Positions 9,418-18,100 are shown, counted from the first letter of the stretch. The stretch: DNA of 39,451 nucleotides from JADJPL01 sp964607915 (GCA_964607915.1 CAZSMU010000018.1:1-39451); one strand, 5' to 3'. Notes: generated from the letters alone by a model not told the origin. Numbers and translations: made by a program.

Positions 9418-12400
9418 ATGTTTACCTTAAACGATATCGAGCACCTTGCCCGCACCCTCTATGGATTAGAAGCATCCGCCACCCAACTGCCCGGCGAAAT
9501 CGACCTGAATTTCCGCCTGGAGGAGCGCTCCGGAAAGTCCTATACCTTTAAAATAGCGCATCCGGGGGCTTCCATAGAAAACCTGGACATGCAAAATGCC
9601 GCCATCGGGCATCTGGCGGCACAGGGAACCGGGCTGGACGTGCCCGTGGTACTCCCCGATCGGACCGGGGCAGAGATAGTACACATCCGCGATCAAAACG
9701 GCAGTACCCGCTATGTCCGCCTGTTGGAGTGGGTGCCGGGGCGCTGCCTCGCCCATGTAAACCCACACACACCGGAGTTGCTCGAACGGGTAGGTAGCCT
9801 ACTCGGCAAACTGTCGAAAGCCTTCTCGTCGTTCGAGCACCCGGCTGCTCAACGCTTCATCAAGTGGGATCCCGCCCAGGCGGCGTGGACCAAAGACCAT
9901 ATCACCCGCATCGCCGACCCGCATCGCCAAAAGCTGGCCCTCTGGTACTTGGAATGTTTCGAACGGGAAGCCGTGCCGCTCTTCCCCAAACTGCGCCAAG
10001 GTATCAACTATAACGACGCCAACGACTACAATGTACTGATCAACGAGAATCATCTACACCCCGATGCACCGGGCGTCATTGACTTTGGCGATATGGTTTT
10101 CACACATACCGTGAACGAACTGGCCATCGGCATCGCCTATTCGGCTATGCACAAACCCGACCCCTTGCAGGCAGCGGTTTCTCTGTTGAAAGGTTACCAC
10201 CGCGTTTACCCCCTACAGGAAGCCGAGCTCGATGCCCTCTACGCCCTGGTCGGTGCCCGCTTGCTGATCAGCGTCACCTGCTCGGCTATAAACATAGAGG
10301 AAGAACCCGAAAACGAATACCTGCAAATCAGCGACCGGCCAGCCTGGGAGCTGATGCTGCGCTGGCAAGCTATCCCTTCGGCCCTGGCCCGCTATTGCTT
10401 CCGCCATGCCTGCGGACTTACCCCCTGCCCTACATACCGCGACTTTGCCGCCTGGGCAAGCGCCCATCCTTGTGGCCCGACATCCCTCGTGCCCGGCGAT
10501 TTATCGGCATCTGCAGTGCGCTGGCTCGACCTGGGCGTGGGCAGCCTGGAACTGGGCAATATGGAAAATGTACGCGACGCGCAGCGGATGGAGCGCAGCA
10601 TCCGCCGCACCATGGAGGATGCCGGCGCCGATATCGCACTGGGCCGATACGACGAAACGCGCGCCCTCTACACCAGCGATGCCTTTGCCCAAACCGGCAA
10701 TCAGGGCCCGCAATGGCGCAGCGTCCACATCGGCCTCGATGTGTTTATGCCGCCGGGAACGCCCGTTTTTGCCCCCCTGGCCGGGGTGGTCCATAGCTTT
10801 GCCAACAACTTCGGCGACCGCGACTACGGCCCCACTATACTGCTCGAGCACAACCCTGCACCCGGGCTGCGTTTTTACACCCTCTACGGGCATCTCGACG
10901 AGGCCTCTCTGGAATCTGTATCGCCCGGGCAGGCAATCGCTGCCGGACAGGCGTTCTGCCGCATCGGCGCTATGCCGGGCAACGGGAACTGGCCTCCCCA
11001 CCTCCATTTTCAGGTCATCCTCGATACGCTGGGCAAGGAGGGAGACTTCCCGGGAGTGGCCCTTCCAGAACAACGAGAGGTATGGCTTTCCATCTGCCCC
11101 GACCCCTGGTTGCTCTTGAGCGGCCACCCTTCTCCTCCGGCGATCAGGGCTACGCCCGACGCCATCCTGCAAGGCCGCAGGCAGCACCTACCGGCCAACC
11201 TGAGCATCTCGTACCGCAAGCCGCTGCACATCGTACAGGGGTTTGGTGCCTATCTATTCGATACGAGCGGGCGGCGCTACCTGGATACCGTGAATAACGT
11301 CGCACATGTGGGGCACGAACACCCCCGCGTAGTACGCGCCGGGCAGCAGCAGATGGCTGTCCTGAACACGAATACGCGCTATCTGCACCAGGAAATCGTA
11401 GCCTTTGCCGAAGAGCTTCTGGCCACCCTGCCACCGCCCCTCGAGGTACTCTTTTTCGTGAACTCGGGCAGCGAAGCCAACGAACTCGCCCTGCGTCTCG
11501 CCAAAACCTATACCAGCCAACAAGATATGCTCGTCGTGGAAGTTGGCTACCACGGAAATACCAATGCCTGCGTAGAGGTCAGCTCGTATAAGTTTGACGG
11601 CCCGGGCGGTAAGGGAGCAGCTCCGCACATCCATGTGTTGCCTATCCCAGACGGATACCGGGGCAGATACCGCTATGCTGATGCCGATGCTGCCGGGCAG
11701 TATGCTGCCCATACCGCAGAAGTCATCGGGAACTTGCAGCGCTTGGGGAAAGGGCCTGCTGCCTTTTTGTGCGAATCCGTCATCAGTTGCGGCGGACAGG
11801 TCGTTCTGCCCCCGGGCTATCTGGATGCCCACTACCGACTCGTGCGCAGCGCGGGAGGCGTCTGTATTGCCGATGAGGTACAAACCGGATTCGGACGGGC
11901 AGGTACCCACTTCTGGGCTTTCCAAAGCCAGGGCGTCGTGCCGGATATCGTCACCATGGGCAAACCCATCGGAAATGGCCATCCCCTGGCTGCCGTCGCT
12001 ACGACCCGCGCCATAGCCGATGCTTTTCATAATGGGATGGAGTATTTCAACACCTTTGGCGGCAACCCCGTCTCCTGTGCCATAGGCCGGGAAGTACTGC
12101 GCGTCATACAAGAAGAGCGCCTGCAACAAAACGCCCTCGAAACCGGGGAGTACCTGTCTGCCGGACTCCGGGAGCTACAGTCCAGATTTCCCGTCATTGG
12201 CGATGTGCGGGGACCCGGTTTATTTTTAGGCTTTGAACTCGTACACGATCGCGAGACCCTTCGTCCGGCTCCGGGGGCAGCATCCTACCTTGCCAACCGA
12301 ATGTGTGAGCTCGGCGTACTCATGAGTACCGACGGCCCCTATCACAATGTACTTAAAATCAAGCCGCCCATAGTATTTGCCCGCCGGGAGGCCGACTTCC

Positions 12401-12474
12401 TGCTCGCGCAACTCGAACGGGTGTTCGGGGAGGATTACCTGTTGGCGGCAGGCAGGGGCGGTTGGCAGGGGTAG
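9418..12474 (+). CDS. Kinase - M23 peptidase-like - class III aminotransferase/phospho-lyase fusion
   Basis: This 1018-residue protein has three parts. Residues ~20-340 are an aminoglycoside-phosphotransferase/homoserine-kinase-like fold, with catalytic-loop GINYNDANDYNVL (Asp200, Asn205) and metal-binding VIDFGD. Residues ~410-570 match an M23/LytM domain with candidate zinc ligands His437 and Asp441 (HIGLD) and His528/His530 (PHLHF), plus His492. Residues ~590-1010 are a PLP fold-type I class III aminotransferase with NSGSEANELAL, DEVQTGFGRAG and the Schiff-base Lys849 in MGKPIGNG. The last part resembles ethanolamine-phosphate and 5-phosphohydroxylysine phospho-lyases. In animals hydroxylysine kinase and its phospho-lyase act in sequence, so a two-step route (phosphorylate an amino alcohol, then eliminate phosphate) is a reasonable inference. 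The peptidase module's role is unknown. No signal peptide, so it is likely cytoplasmic. The ATG follows an AT-rich leader. Confidence 0.88.
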   Translation: MFTLNDIEHLARTLYGLEASATQLPGEIDLNFRLEERSGKSYTFKIAHPGASIENLDMQNAAIGHLAAQGTGLDVPVVLPDRTGAEIVHIRDQNGSTRYVRLLEWVPGRCLAHVNPHTPELLERVGSLLGKLSKAFSSFEHPAAQRFIKWDPAQAAWTKDHITRIADPHRQKLALWYLECFEREAVPLFPKLRQGINYNDANDYNVLINENHLHPDAPGVIDFGDMVFTHTVNELAIGIAYSAMHKPDPLQAAVSLLKGYHRVYPLQEAELDALYALVGARLLISVTCSAINIEEEPENEYLQISDRPAWELMLRWQAIPSALARYCFRHACGLTPCPTYRDFAAWASAHPCGPTSLVPGDLSASAVRWLDLGVGSLELGNMENVRDAQRMERSIRRTMEDAGADIALGRYDETRALYTSDAFAQTGNQGPQWRSVHIGLDVFMPPGTPVFAPLAGVVHSFANNFGDRDYGPTILLEHNPAPGLRFYTLYGHLDEASLESVSPGQAIAAGQAFCRIGAMPGNGNWPPHLHFQVILDTLGKEGDFPGVALPEQREVWLSICPDPWLLLSGHPSPPAIRATPDAILQGRRQHLPANLSISYRKPLHIVQGFGAYLFDTSGRRYLDTVNNVAHVGHEHPRVVRAGQQQMAVLNTNTRYLHQEIVAFAEELLATLPPPLEVLFFVNSGSEANELALRLAKTYTSQQDMLVVEVGYHGNTNACVEVSSYKFDGPGGKGAAPHIHVLPIPDGYRGRYRYADADAAGQYAAHTAEVIGNLQRLGKGPAAFLCESVISCGGQVVLPPGYLDAHYRLVRSAGGVCIADEVQTGFGRAGTHFWAFQSQGVVPDIVTMGKPIGNGHPLAAVATTRAIADAFHNGMEYFNTFGGNPVSCAIGREVLRVIQEERLQQNALETGEYLSAGLRELQSRFPVIGDVRGPGLFLGFELVHDRETLRPAPGAASYLANRMCELGVLMSTDGPYHNVLKIKPPIVFARREADFLLAQLERVFGEDYLLAAGRGGWQG

Positions 12475-12487
12475 AGATAGCGCTCCA

Positions 12488-13393
12488 TCAGGAACGTCCG
12501 CGCACAAAGCGGGAGCTGATGAAAAATACACCGCTCAGCAGCAGCAGGGCAGCCAACAGGGATTGGGTGCTGATTTTTTCCCCTTTGATAGCCCACCCCA
12601 ACGCAAGCGCCACCACGGGGTTCACGTAATTGGAGGTGGACACTTGTTCCGGCGGAACCTTTGACAGCAAGTAGTTGAAGGAGGAAAAAGCCAGCATGGA
12701 GCCTCCGAAAATCAAATATCCGAGCGACAACCAGGCCCGCAGCGATACTTGGGCAGGGGAGAACGAGGCCCCCTCTCCAACGAGGAACGCGAACAGCAAC
12801 AGGCTCAGCCCCGCACCGAGCATCTGTACGCCCGAAGTCTGCAGCCTCGATTCCGGCAGCGTGAAGGCGGAAATATAGACAGAGGTCGCCGCCCAGCACA
12901 ATACGGCAAACAATACTGCAGCGATGGCTATCCAGGTCTGTACCGTATGCTCGATATGCGGCTGTCCTACCAGGACGCCCATACCCACTATACCCAGCAG
13001 TACTCCGATGGAACTTCCGACGCCGGGGCGGCGGCCATGGCGCAGCCAGACCAGCAGTACGACAGCCAGGGGTACAAAAGACACCAAAAGGGCTGCCAAG
13101 CCTGTATCTATGTAGTTCACTGCCCAGGCGACAGGGCTGATGCCCAGGGCCAGGAAGGTGAACCCCGTGAATATCCCATGCTTCCACTGTATCCAGGTGG
13201 GCCAGGGCTTACCCTGCAGCAGGGAAAACAAAAATAAAGTCCCTCCGGCAACCGAAAAGCGTATTCCAGACATGAGAAAGGCGGGGATATCCTGTATCGC
13301 GTAATAACTCGCTATGTACGTAGAGCCCCAGATAAAGTATATCGCTGCGAAAGCAGCATATATCCGCAAGCGCGAGGTGGTTTCTGTTTGCAT
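12488..13393 (-). CDS. EamA/DMT-family transporter
   Basis: This 301-residue inner-membrane protein has about ten hydrophobic helices in two EamA halves. The first begins YAAFAAIYFIWGSTYIASYYAI; the second ends with VNPVVALALGWAIKGE, a typical end-of-domain motif. Family members export or exchange small metabolites such as amino acids, sugars or nucleotide precursors; the substrate is not predictable here. The Met at 13393 (MQTETTSRLR) is preferred over one 17 codons upstream, because a TACCTTTG -7 element on this strand lies between them at 13410-13417. It is convergent with the fusion-enzyme gene, 13 bp away. Confidence 0.87.
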   Translation of the reverse strand: MQTETTSRLRIYAAFAAIYFIWGSTYIASYYAIQDIPAFLMSGIRFSVAGGTLFLFSLLQGKPWPTWIQWKHGIFTGFTFLALGISPVAWAVNYIDTGLAALLVSFVPLAVVLLVWLRHGRRPGVGSSIGVLLGIVGMGVLVGQPHIEHTVQTWIAIAAVLFAVLCWAATSVYISAFTLPESRLQTSGVQMLGAGLSLLLFAFLVGEGASFSPAQVSLRAWLSLGYLIFGGSMLAFSSFNYLLSKVPPEQVSTSNYVNPVVALALGWAIKGEKISTQSLLAALLLLSGVFFISSRFVRGRS

Positions 13394-13409
13394 GTACTTT
13401 TTGTTGCCG

Positions 13410-13417
13410 CAAAGGTA
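13410..13417 (-). promoter_or_regulatory. Bacteroidota -7 element for the EamA gene
   Basis: On the minus strand this reads TACCTTTG, fitting TAnnTTTG, 16 bp upstream of the chosen ATG. No clear TTTG is found 19-21 bp further upstream. Confidence 0.45.
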
Positions 13418-13613
13418 TTGTTCTTTTCGGAAACCCGCAGCCATGCTTCTTTATTCAAATTTTCATTTTTTTCTGAAAATTTGATACTGTTTAAAAAAAT
13501 ATTTTTTAACTCAGTTATATGTTTATCAATTTATTATGATAAATATTTTTTGAAAAAATCATTTCTTGAAAAAATAAACCGCTCAAAAATTTCACTTTTG
13601 TTTAACACAATCC

Positions 13614-13621
13614 TATCTTTG
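13614..13621 (+). promoter_or_regulatory. Bacteroidota -7 element for the second ECF sigma gene
   Basis: TATCTTTG fits TAnnTTTG exactly and lies 54 bp before the ATG at 13676, in a very AT-rich stretch (13440-13640). TTTG sequences upstream are not at ideal spacing. Confidence 0.55.
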
Positions 13622-13675
13622 ATTCAACAAAAACACACAGTGTTTAGCCTTAACCTTACACAAAAAAATAGAGTC

Positions 13676-14209
13676 ATGTCGCAATTAGAATTCGAAGCCA
13701 GGTTCCACCAAATGACCGCCCTGCTGAACTCCTTCGCCTACAACCTCACCAAAAACCCCGAGGATGCCAAGGACTTGTACCAGGAAACCGCCTACCGCGC
13801 TATGACCAACATGGACAAGTTCCGGGCTGGCACCAACTTCAAAGCATGGCTGTTCACCATCATGAAGAACATCTTCATCAACAACTACCGCAAGAAAACC
13901 AAAGCCAACACCATCATCGATTCTACGGATAACTTGTTCTTTATCAACTCGGGCGATGTCCTGATCTCCAACAGCGCGGAGTCCAACATCATGATAGACG
14001 AGCTGACGGAAATGATCGAAAATCTGGACGACAGCATCCGCATACCTTTCATGATGCACTACCAGGGCTATAAGTACCAGGAAATTGCCGACCACCTCGA
14101 TCTACCACTGGGCACCGTGAAGAGCCGTATCTTCTTCGCCCGCAAAGAACTCAAGGAAAATATCCACGCCCGCTACGGGCAACTGACCCTGGAAGAAGGG
14201 GACGAGTAG
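13676..14209 (+). CDS. ECF-type RNA polymerase sigma factor
   Basis: This 177-residue ECF sigma factor has region 2 at about 15-80 (NPEDAKDLYQETAYRAMTNM and FKAWLFTIMKNIFINNYRKK) and region 4 at about 120-170 with HTH YKYQEIADHLDLPLGTVKSR. The start is the ATG at 13676 (MSQLEFEARFHQM). The frame is open a further 96 codons upstream, but that part translates AT-rich DNA into a low-complexity Phe/Lys-rich sequence and includes the likely promoter. No anti-sigma gene is adjacent; the next gene is mutY, 66 bp downstream. The gap contains a small GGAAC-GAAA-GTTCC hairpin (14225-14238). A general housekeeping-like role in stress control is possible but unproven. Confidence 0.9.
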   Translation: MSQLEFEARFHQMTALLNSFAYNLTKNPEDAKDLYQETAYRAMTNMDKFRAGTNFKAWLFTIMKNIFINNYRKKTKANTIIDSTDNLFFINSGDVLISNSAESNIMIDELTEMIENLDDSIRIPFMMHYQGYKYQEIADHLDLPLGTVKSRIFFARKELKENIHARYGQLTLEEGDE

Positions 14210-14275
14210 GCTCGTGCCGGGTATGGAACGAAAGTTCCCCGCCAACCCCTCGCAAAATTAAGTGTACGTTTCTGC

Positions 14276-15379
14276 ATGTATCTATTCAACTCTCCCGGTT
14301 TGCCTGAATTTTTCCGGGAAGCTTTGTACACCTGGCACGGAGCAGTACAGCGCCCCATGCCTTGGGTAGGAGAAAAAGACCCTTACCGTATCTGGGTTTC
14401 TGAAGTCATCCTTCAGCAGACCCGTGTGGTACAGGGTCTTTCTTATTACCAACGCTTTTTGGCACAGTTCCCCGACGTACGGGCACTGGCGCTGGCGTCG
14501 GAAGAAGCTGTGCTCAAGTGTTGGGAAGGCCTGGGCTATTACTCCCGGGCCAGGAACATGATGCGTACCGCCCGCGTCGTTCTGGAGCATCAGGGCGGTG
14601 TATTTCCCGATACGTACGAAGGGTTGCTCGCCCTTCCCGGCATCGGCCCCTATACGGCCGCTGCCATTGCCTCCTTCGCCTATGGACTGCCGCATCCCGT
14701 GGTGGATGGGAACGTAGAACGCATTATTTCCCGGGTGGCGGGGGTTGAAACCCTGGTGGACAGCCCCGAGGGCAAAAAACAAATCCGGGAACTCGCCGGG
14801 CAGTTGTTCGATCCTGCACAGCCCGCTGCCTTCAACCAGGCTATGATGGACTTCGGGGCGCTGCAGTGCGTACCCCGGCTGCCCGCCTGTCCCACTTGCC
14901 CTTTCTCAGAACGTTGTGTAGCTTTCCAAAAGGGGGTGGTACAGGACCTGCCCCGAAAAAAGCCAAAGCAGCCCCGTACAAACCGCTTTTTCCATTATCT
15001 GGTTTTCGTGTATGGTACAGAGACCTGGGTACAAAAGCGGGGGCAGTCCGATATCTGGGCGGGCCTGTATGAGTTCCCCCTCCTGGAAACCGAATCGCCT
15101 GACCTGGATACCAGCGAACTCCTACAAATGCCCCTGCTCCTCGAAAACCCACCTGCAAAGCAAAACGGCTTGCCCACCCCTTCCGGCATCTATCGCCAGA
15201 CGCTGAGCCACCAGGTCATAAACGCCCGGTTTTGGGTCATACCGCTCTCCCGTCCTCTCGAAGGCCCCCATGCGCGACCCCTGGAACGCATCCCGCGCGC
15301 GGCATTGCCCGATCTCGCTTTCCCACGCACCCTCCGCTGGTATTTAGAGGAAAAAACTCCATCCCTGAATCTATTCTGA
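14276..15379 (+). CDS. mutY: Adenine DNA glycosylase MutY
   Basis: This 367-residue base-excision-repair enzyme removes adenine mispaired with 8-oxoguanine. Catalytic Glu43 sits in WVSEVILQQTRV. The helix-hairpin-helix is LLALPGIGPYTAAAI, and the catalytic Asp144 is in VVDGNVERI. Four cysteines (198, 205, 208, 214; C-x6-C-x2-C-x5-C) would hold the 4Fe-4S cluster. The C-terminal ~120 residues form the NUDIX-like 8-oxoG recognition domain, with QKRGQSDIWAGLYEFPL. Length and domain order are normal. It is followed by ssb, a gene order I recall from many Bacteroidota genomes (mutY-ssb-gldE-gldD). Confidence 0.95.
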   Translation: MYLFNSPGLPEFFREALYTWHGAVQRPMPWVGEKDPYRIWVSEVILQQTRVVQGLSYYQRFLAQFPDVRALALASEEAVLKCWEGLGYYSRARNMMRTARVVLEHQGGVFPDTYEGLLALPGIGPYTAAAIASFAYGLPHPVVDGNVERIISRVAGVETLVDSPEGKKQIRELAGQLFDPAQPAAFNQAMMDFGALQCVPRLPACPTCPFSERCVAFQKGVVQDLPRKKPKQPRTNRFFHYLVFVYGTETWVQKRGQSDIWAGLYEFPLLETESPDLDTSELLQMPLLLENPPAKQNGLPTPSGIYRQTLSHQVINARFWVIPLSRPLEGPHARPLERIPRAALPDLAFPRTLRWYLEEKTPSLNLF

Positions 15380-15549
15380 AATTTTGCTATCTAAAAACAT
15401 AATTTATTGAAAAACAATAGATTATTTTGTATTCTAGTTGTTTTATCCCCCTTTTTGACAGGAACATTCGGTGTATTTTCGGGTATAGGCATGTCCATTT
15501 TTTAGGCTTATCTTGCAGCAGAATTATTCACCATCTAAACAACTCAACC

Positions 15550-15969
15550 ATGGTTAATCGCGTGATCCTGATTGGGAACCTGGGGAAAGACCCCGAGGTC
15601 CGGCGCCTGGAAAGTGGCGCAGTCGTAGCCAAGTTCTCGCTCGCTACTTCTGAGAGCTACAAAGACAAGGACGGGCAGTGGCAGGAACAAACAGAATGGC
15701 ACGACATTGTGGTATGGCGCAACCTTGCCGAGCGCGCGGAACAATACCTCAAAAAAGGCTCCACCATCTACCTCGAAGGCAAGCTCACCCACCGTTCCTG
15801 GCAAGATGCAGAGGGCAACCCGCGCCGTACGACCGAGGTGGTGGGCAGCTATTACCGCATGCTGGATCGCAAGACCCAGCCCGGCACGGCACCGGCTGCC
15901 GGGCTCCAAAGCGCGCCCCCGCACGACGACACGAACGCGCCTGCAGACCCGGACGACCTGCCGTTCTAA
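15550..15969 (+). CDS. ssb: Single-stranded DNA-binding protein
   Basis: This 139-residue protein has an OB-fold in residues 1-105, beginning MVNRVILIGNLGKDPEVR and including FSLATSES and WHDIVVW. A short Pro/Ala-rich linker leads to the acidic tip DPDDLPF, the site that recruits replication and repair partners. It coats single-stranded DNA as a tetramer. The ATG at 15550 is chosen because the OB-fold begins at once; 41 in-frame codons upstream translate an AT-rich leader. It lies between mutY and gldD. Confidence 0.95.
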   Translation: MVNRVILIGNLGKDPEVRRLESGAVVAKFSLATSESYKDKDGQWQEQTEWHDIVVWRNLAERAEQYLKKGSTIYLEGKLTHRSWQDAEGNPRRTTEVVGSYYRMLDRKTQPGTAPAAGLQSAPPHDDTNAPADPDDLPF

Positions 15970-16135
15970 AAACCCACCTGCCCAGAAAGCCAAGCGTGGA
16001 GCACTGCTTTTTCAGACGGACAGCCGCTAAGGCAGCCCGCCGGGAAAAGCAGTGCCTCTATGAATAAGGCTGAATCGCCCCAGCCGTACTTTTTTTTCGC
16101 AAAACGCGTTTTCCCCGAGTACCCAAACGATATAT

Positions 16136-16717
16136 ATGAGCCGTGTACTGCTTTTTCCCGCCGTCCTTTTGTGTGCGCTCATGGCCTCCTCCTGCAAGCA
16201 GGATCCGCCGTTGCCAAAGCCACGCGCCTATCCAAGAATTCATTTCCCGGAGCGCAGCCCCCAGTCTTATTCGGTGGCGGGCTGTCCCTTTGCGTTTGAA
16301 TACCCGTCGTATGCCCGTATCGTGAGCGATACAGCCCAGGCTCCCTGCTGGTTCGATTTGTATATACCCGAGTTTGACTGCCGCCTGTACTGTAGCTATT
16401 ATCCCATTGACCCGGGCAGCTCCCTTGAGGCCCTCAAGGCAGATGCCTTTAATCTCGCCGACTGGCACAACAAGCGGGCGAACTATATAGAAGAAACCCC
16501 CATTCAAATAGGGGCAGATATCCGTGGGCTGATGTTTTCCATGGATGGGCCTTCTGCCACACCCTTTCAGTTTTTTTTGACCGATGAGCGCAGGCACTTC
16601 TTTCGGGGGGCCCTGTATTTCAATACTACCATCAACCCGGACTCTTTGGCCCCTCTGTATGCCTTTGTACGCACCGACGTGGATCGGCTGATACAGAGCT
16701 TCGAGTGGAAAAAGTAA
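16136..16717 (+). CDS. gldD: Gliding motility lipoprotein GldD
   Basis: This 193-residue lipoprotein has a signal peptide and lipobox LMASSC (Cys20). The body carries GldD-like signatures: YPRIHFPERSPQSY, CPFAFEYPSYA, CWFDLYIPEFDCRLYCSYYPI and TPFQFFLTDERRHFFRGALYFN. GldD is needed for gliding and T9SS function in flavobacteria, though its exact role is unclear. In many relatives the membrane protein gene gldE lies between ssb and gldD. Here the 166-bp gap has no room for it. An unusually long hairpin starts at the stop codon. Confidence 0.88.
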   Translation: MSRVLLFPAVLLCALMASSCKQDPPLPKPRAYPRIHFPERSPQSYSVAGCPFAFEYPSYARIVSDTAQAPCWFDLYIPEFDCRLYCSYYPIDPGSSLEALKADAFNLADWHNKRANYIEETPIQIGADIRGLMFSMDGPSATPFQFFLTDERRHFFRGALYFNTTINPDSLAPLYAFVRTDVDRLIQSFEWKK

Positions 16718-16792
16718 GCCTGTGCCCAGTACTTTCCCACAGGGTCACAACGAGTTGTTTCCGACCCTCTGGGAAATACCGGGCACAGGCTT
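16716..16792. terminator. Long near-perfect hairpin after gldD
   Basis: The outer arms AAGCCTGTGCCC (16716-16727) and GGGCACAGGCTT (16781-16792) pair perfectly over 12 bp. Inside, TTTCCCACAGGGTC pairs with GACCCTCTGGGAAA with one mismatch. The stem totals about 30 bp around an ACAACGAGTTGT apex. It starts in the gldD stop codon and lies in the convergent gldD/recA gap. A terminator role is plausible, but the stem is long and lacks a T-run, so it may be a separate palindromic element. The bases after it (CAGGCTTGTAGCGAAGAGG) resemble a degenerate arm of the dispersed family. Confidence 0.5.
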
Positions 16793-16814
16793 GTAGCGAA
16801 GAGGTTGGATGGAC

Positions 16815-16889
16815 CACCTTGTTGCAAGGAGGACAATCAAGGGGTCAAAAAGGCTTTTTTTCCTCACTGACCCCTTGCAACAAGTCTAA
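16815..16889. repeat. Palindromic intergenic element, full copy
   Basis: The left arm CCTTGTTGCAAGGAGG and right arm CCCCTTGCAACAAGTCTAA flank a GGTCAAAAAGGCTTTTTTT core. It lies between convergent gldD and recA. The recA stop codon TAG is read from the right-end bases. Confidence 0.8.
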
Positions 16890-17953
16890 TCCACGTCAAT
16901 ACCCAAGTCAGCCTCTTCGACTGCAGCTTTCGTGCGGAGGCCGTCGCTATTGCTCGAGATTTTCTCTTTGATTTTCTTTTCGATTTCCAGAGCCACCTCG
17001 GGATTGTCTTCCAGGAACTGTTTGGCAGCTTCCCGTCCTTGGGCGATTTTGGCACCGTTGTAGCTGTACCAGGCACCACTTTTCTGGATGATATCCTGGT
17101 CTGAGCCCAAGTCTACGATTTCCCCGCTTTTGGATACCCCTTGGCCGAAGACAATATCGAAAGAAGCCACCCGGAAGGGAGGGGCTAATTTATTTTTGAC
17201 CACCTTCACCTTGACCTGGTTACCGACTACGTTGCCCTCTTTATCCTTGATGGCGGCACCCGATTTGCGGATATCGAGTCGAATAGAGGCGTAAAACTTG
17301 AGGGCGTTGCCCCCGGTCGTCGTTTCCGGGTTGCCGAACATCACACCAATTTTTTCGCGCAACTGGTTGATAAAGATACAGCAGCAATTGGTGCGGCCGA
17401 TGGAAGCAGTGAGTTTACGCATAGCCTGGGACATGAGGCGTGCCTGGAGGCCTACTTTGGAGTCGCCCATTTCACCCTCGATTTCGCTTTTGGGCACCAG
17501 TGCGGCGACCGAGTCGATCACGATGATATCAATGGCACCAGAGCGGATGAGGTTTTCGGCGATTTCCAGCGCCTGTTCACCGTTATCGGGCTGGGAGATA
17601 AGGAGGTTTTCAGTATCTACGCCCAGTGCGCCGGCATAGATGCGGTCGAAGGCGTGTTCGGCATCGATAAACGCTGCGATGCCTCCCTGTTTTTGCGCTT
17701 CTGCAATGGCATGTATGGCGAGGGTCGTCTTACCGGAGGATTCCGGCCCGTAGATTTCGATGACCCTGCCTTTGGGTAGGCCGTCAATGCCCAGGGCGAT
17801 GTCCAAGCCCAGGCTTCCGGTAGGGATGACTTCTACATTCATGATGTTCTTGTCCCCCAGGCGCATGATGGTTCCTTTCCCGTAGGTCTTTTCGAGGCGG
17901 TCAATGGTACCTTGCAGCGCTTTCAGTTTGGCTTCCTTATCAAGTTGCGACAT
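16886..17953 (-). CDS. recA: Recombinase RecA
   Basis: This 355-residue strand-exchange ATPase catalyses homologous pairing and stimulates LexA-type autocleavage. Walker A is GPESSGKT at residues 69-76. Other RecA signatures are IIVIDSVAALVPKSEIEGEMGD (ATP and L1 regions), MRKLTASIGRTNCCCIFINQLREKIGVMFGNPETTTGG (L2 region) and ALKFYASIRLDIR. The acidic C-terminal tail ends GIDVD. The start is MSQLDKEAKL at 17953; a further 16 in-frame codons lie upstream and are not part of the fold. A well-matched promoter lies 67-98 bp upstream. No LexA-type operator was recognised. The stop codon lies within a dispersed palindromic element. Confidence 0.97.
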   Translation of the reverse strand: MSQLDKEAKLKALQGTIDRLEKTYGKGTIMRLGDKNIMNVEVIPTGSLGLDIALGIDGLPKGRVIEIYGPESSGKTTLAIHAIAEAQKQGGIAAFIDAEHAFDRIYAGALGVDTENLLISQPDNGEQALEIAENLIRSGAIDIIVIDSVAALVPKSEIEGEMGDSKVGLQARLMSQAMRKLTASIGRTNCCCIFINQLREKIGVMFGNPETTTGGNALKFYASIRLDIRKSGAAIKDKEGNVVGNQVKVKVVKNKLAPPFRVASFDIVFGQGVSKSGEIVDLGSDQDIIQKSGAWYSYNGAKIAQGREAAKQFLEDNPEVALEIEKKIKEKISSNSDGLRTKAAVEEADLGIDVD

Positions 17954-18019
17954 GTGGCTAATTTCTTGAATTGTTGAAATATACGTTATCCTGAAAAACA
18001 AAAAGTTTTTTCAATGCCT

Positions 18020-18051
18020 CAAAAATAAAACATTTGTTTTTTATCTACAAA
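18020..18051 (-). promoter_or_regulatory. recA promoter
   Basis: On the minus strand a TTTG (18048-18051) is followed after exactly 20 bp by TATTTTTG (18020-18027). This fits the Bacteroidota TTTG-N19-21-TAnnTTTG promoter. The predicted leader to the recA ATG is about 60 bases. Confidence 0.65.
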
Positions 18052-18100
18052 TATTTGTTTGACTTTTATGAAAAAAGACTTGTTCTGAAGGGAATAGACC

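Noticed and set aside
13388..13675. 96-codon N-terminal extension of the second sigma factor
   Set aside because: It translates very AT-rich DNA containing a perfect TATCTTTG promoter element, and ECF sigma homology begins only at 13676.
14243..14258. CCGCCAACCCCTCGCA, a possible element right end before mutY
   Set aside because: The match covers only the CCCCTCGCAA block and lacks AACAAGTC; too weak to count as a copy.
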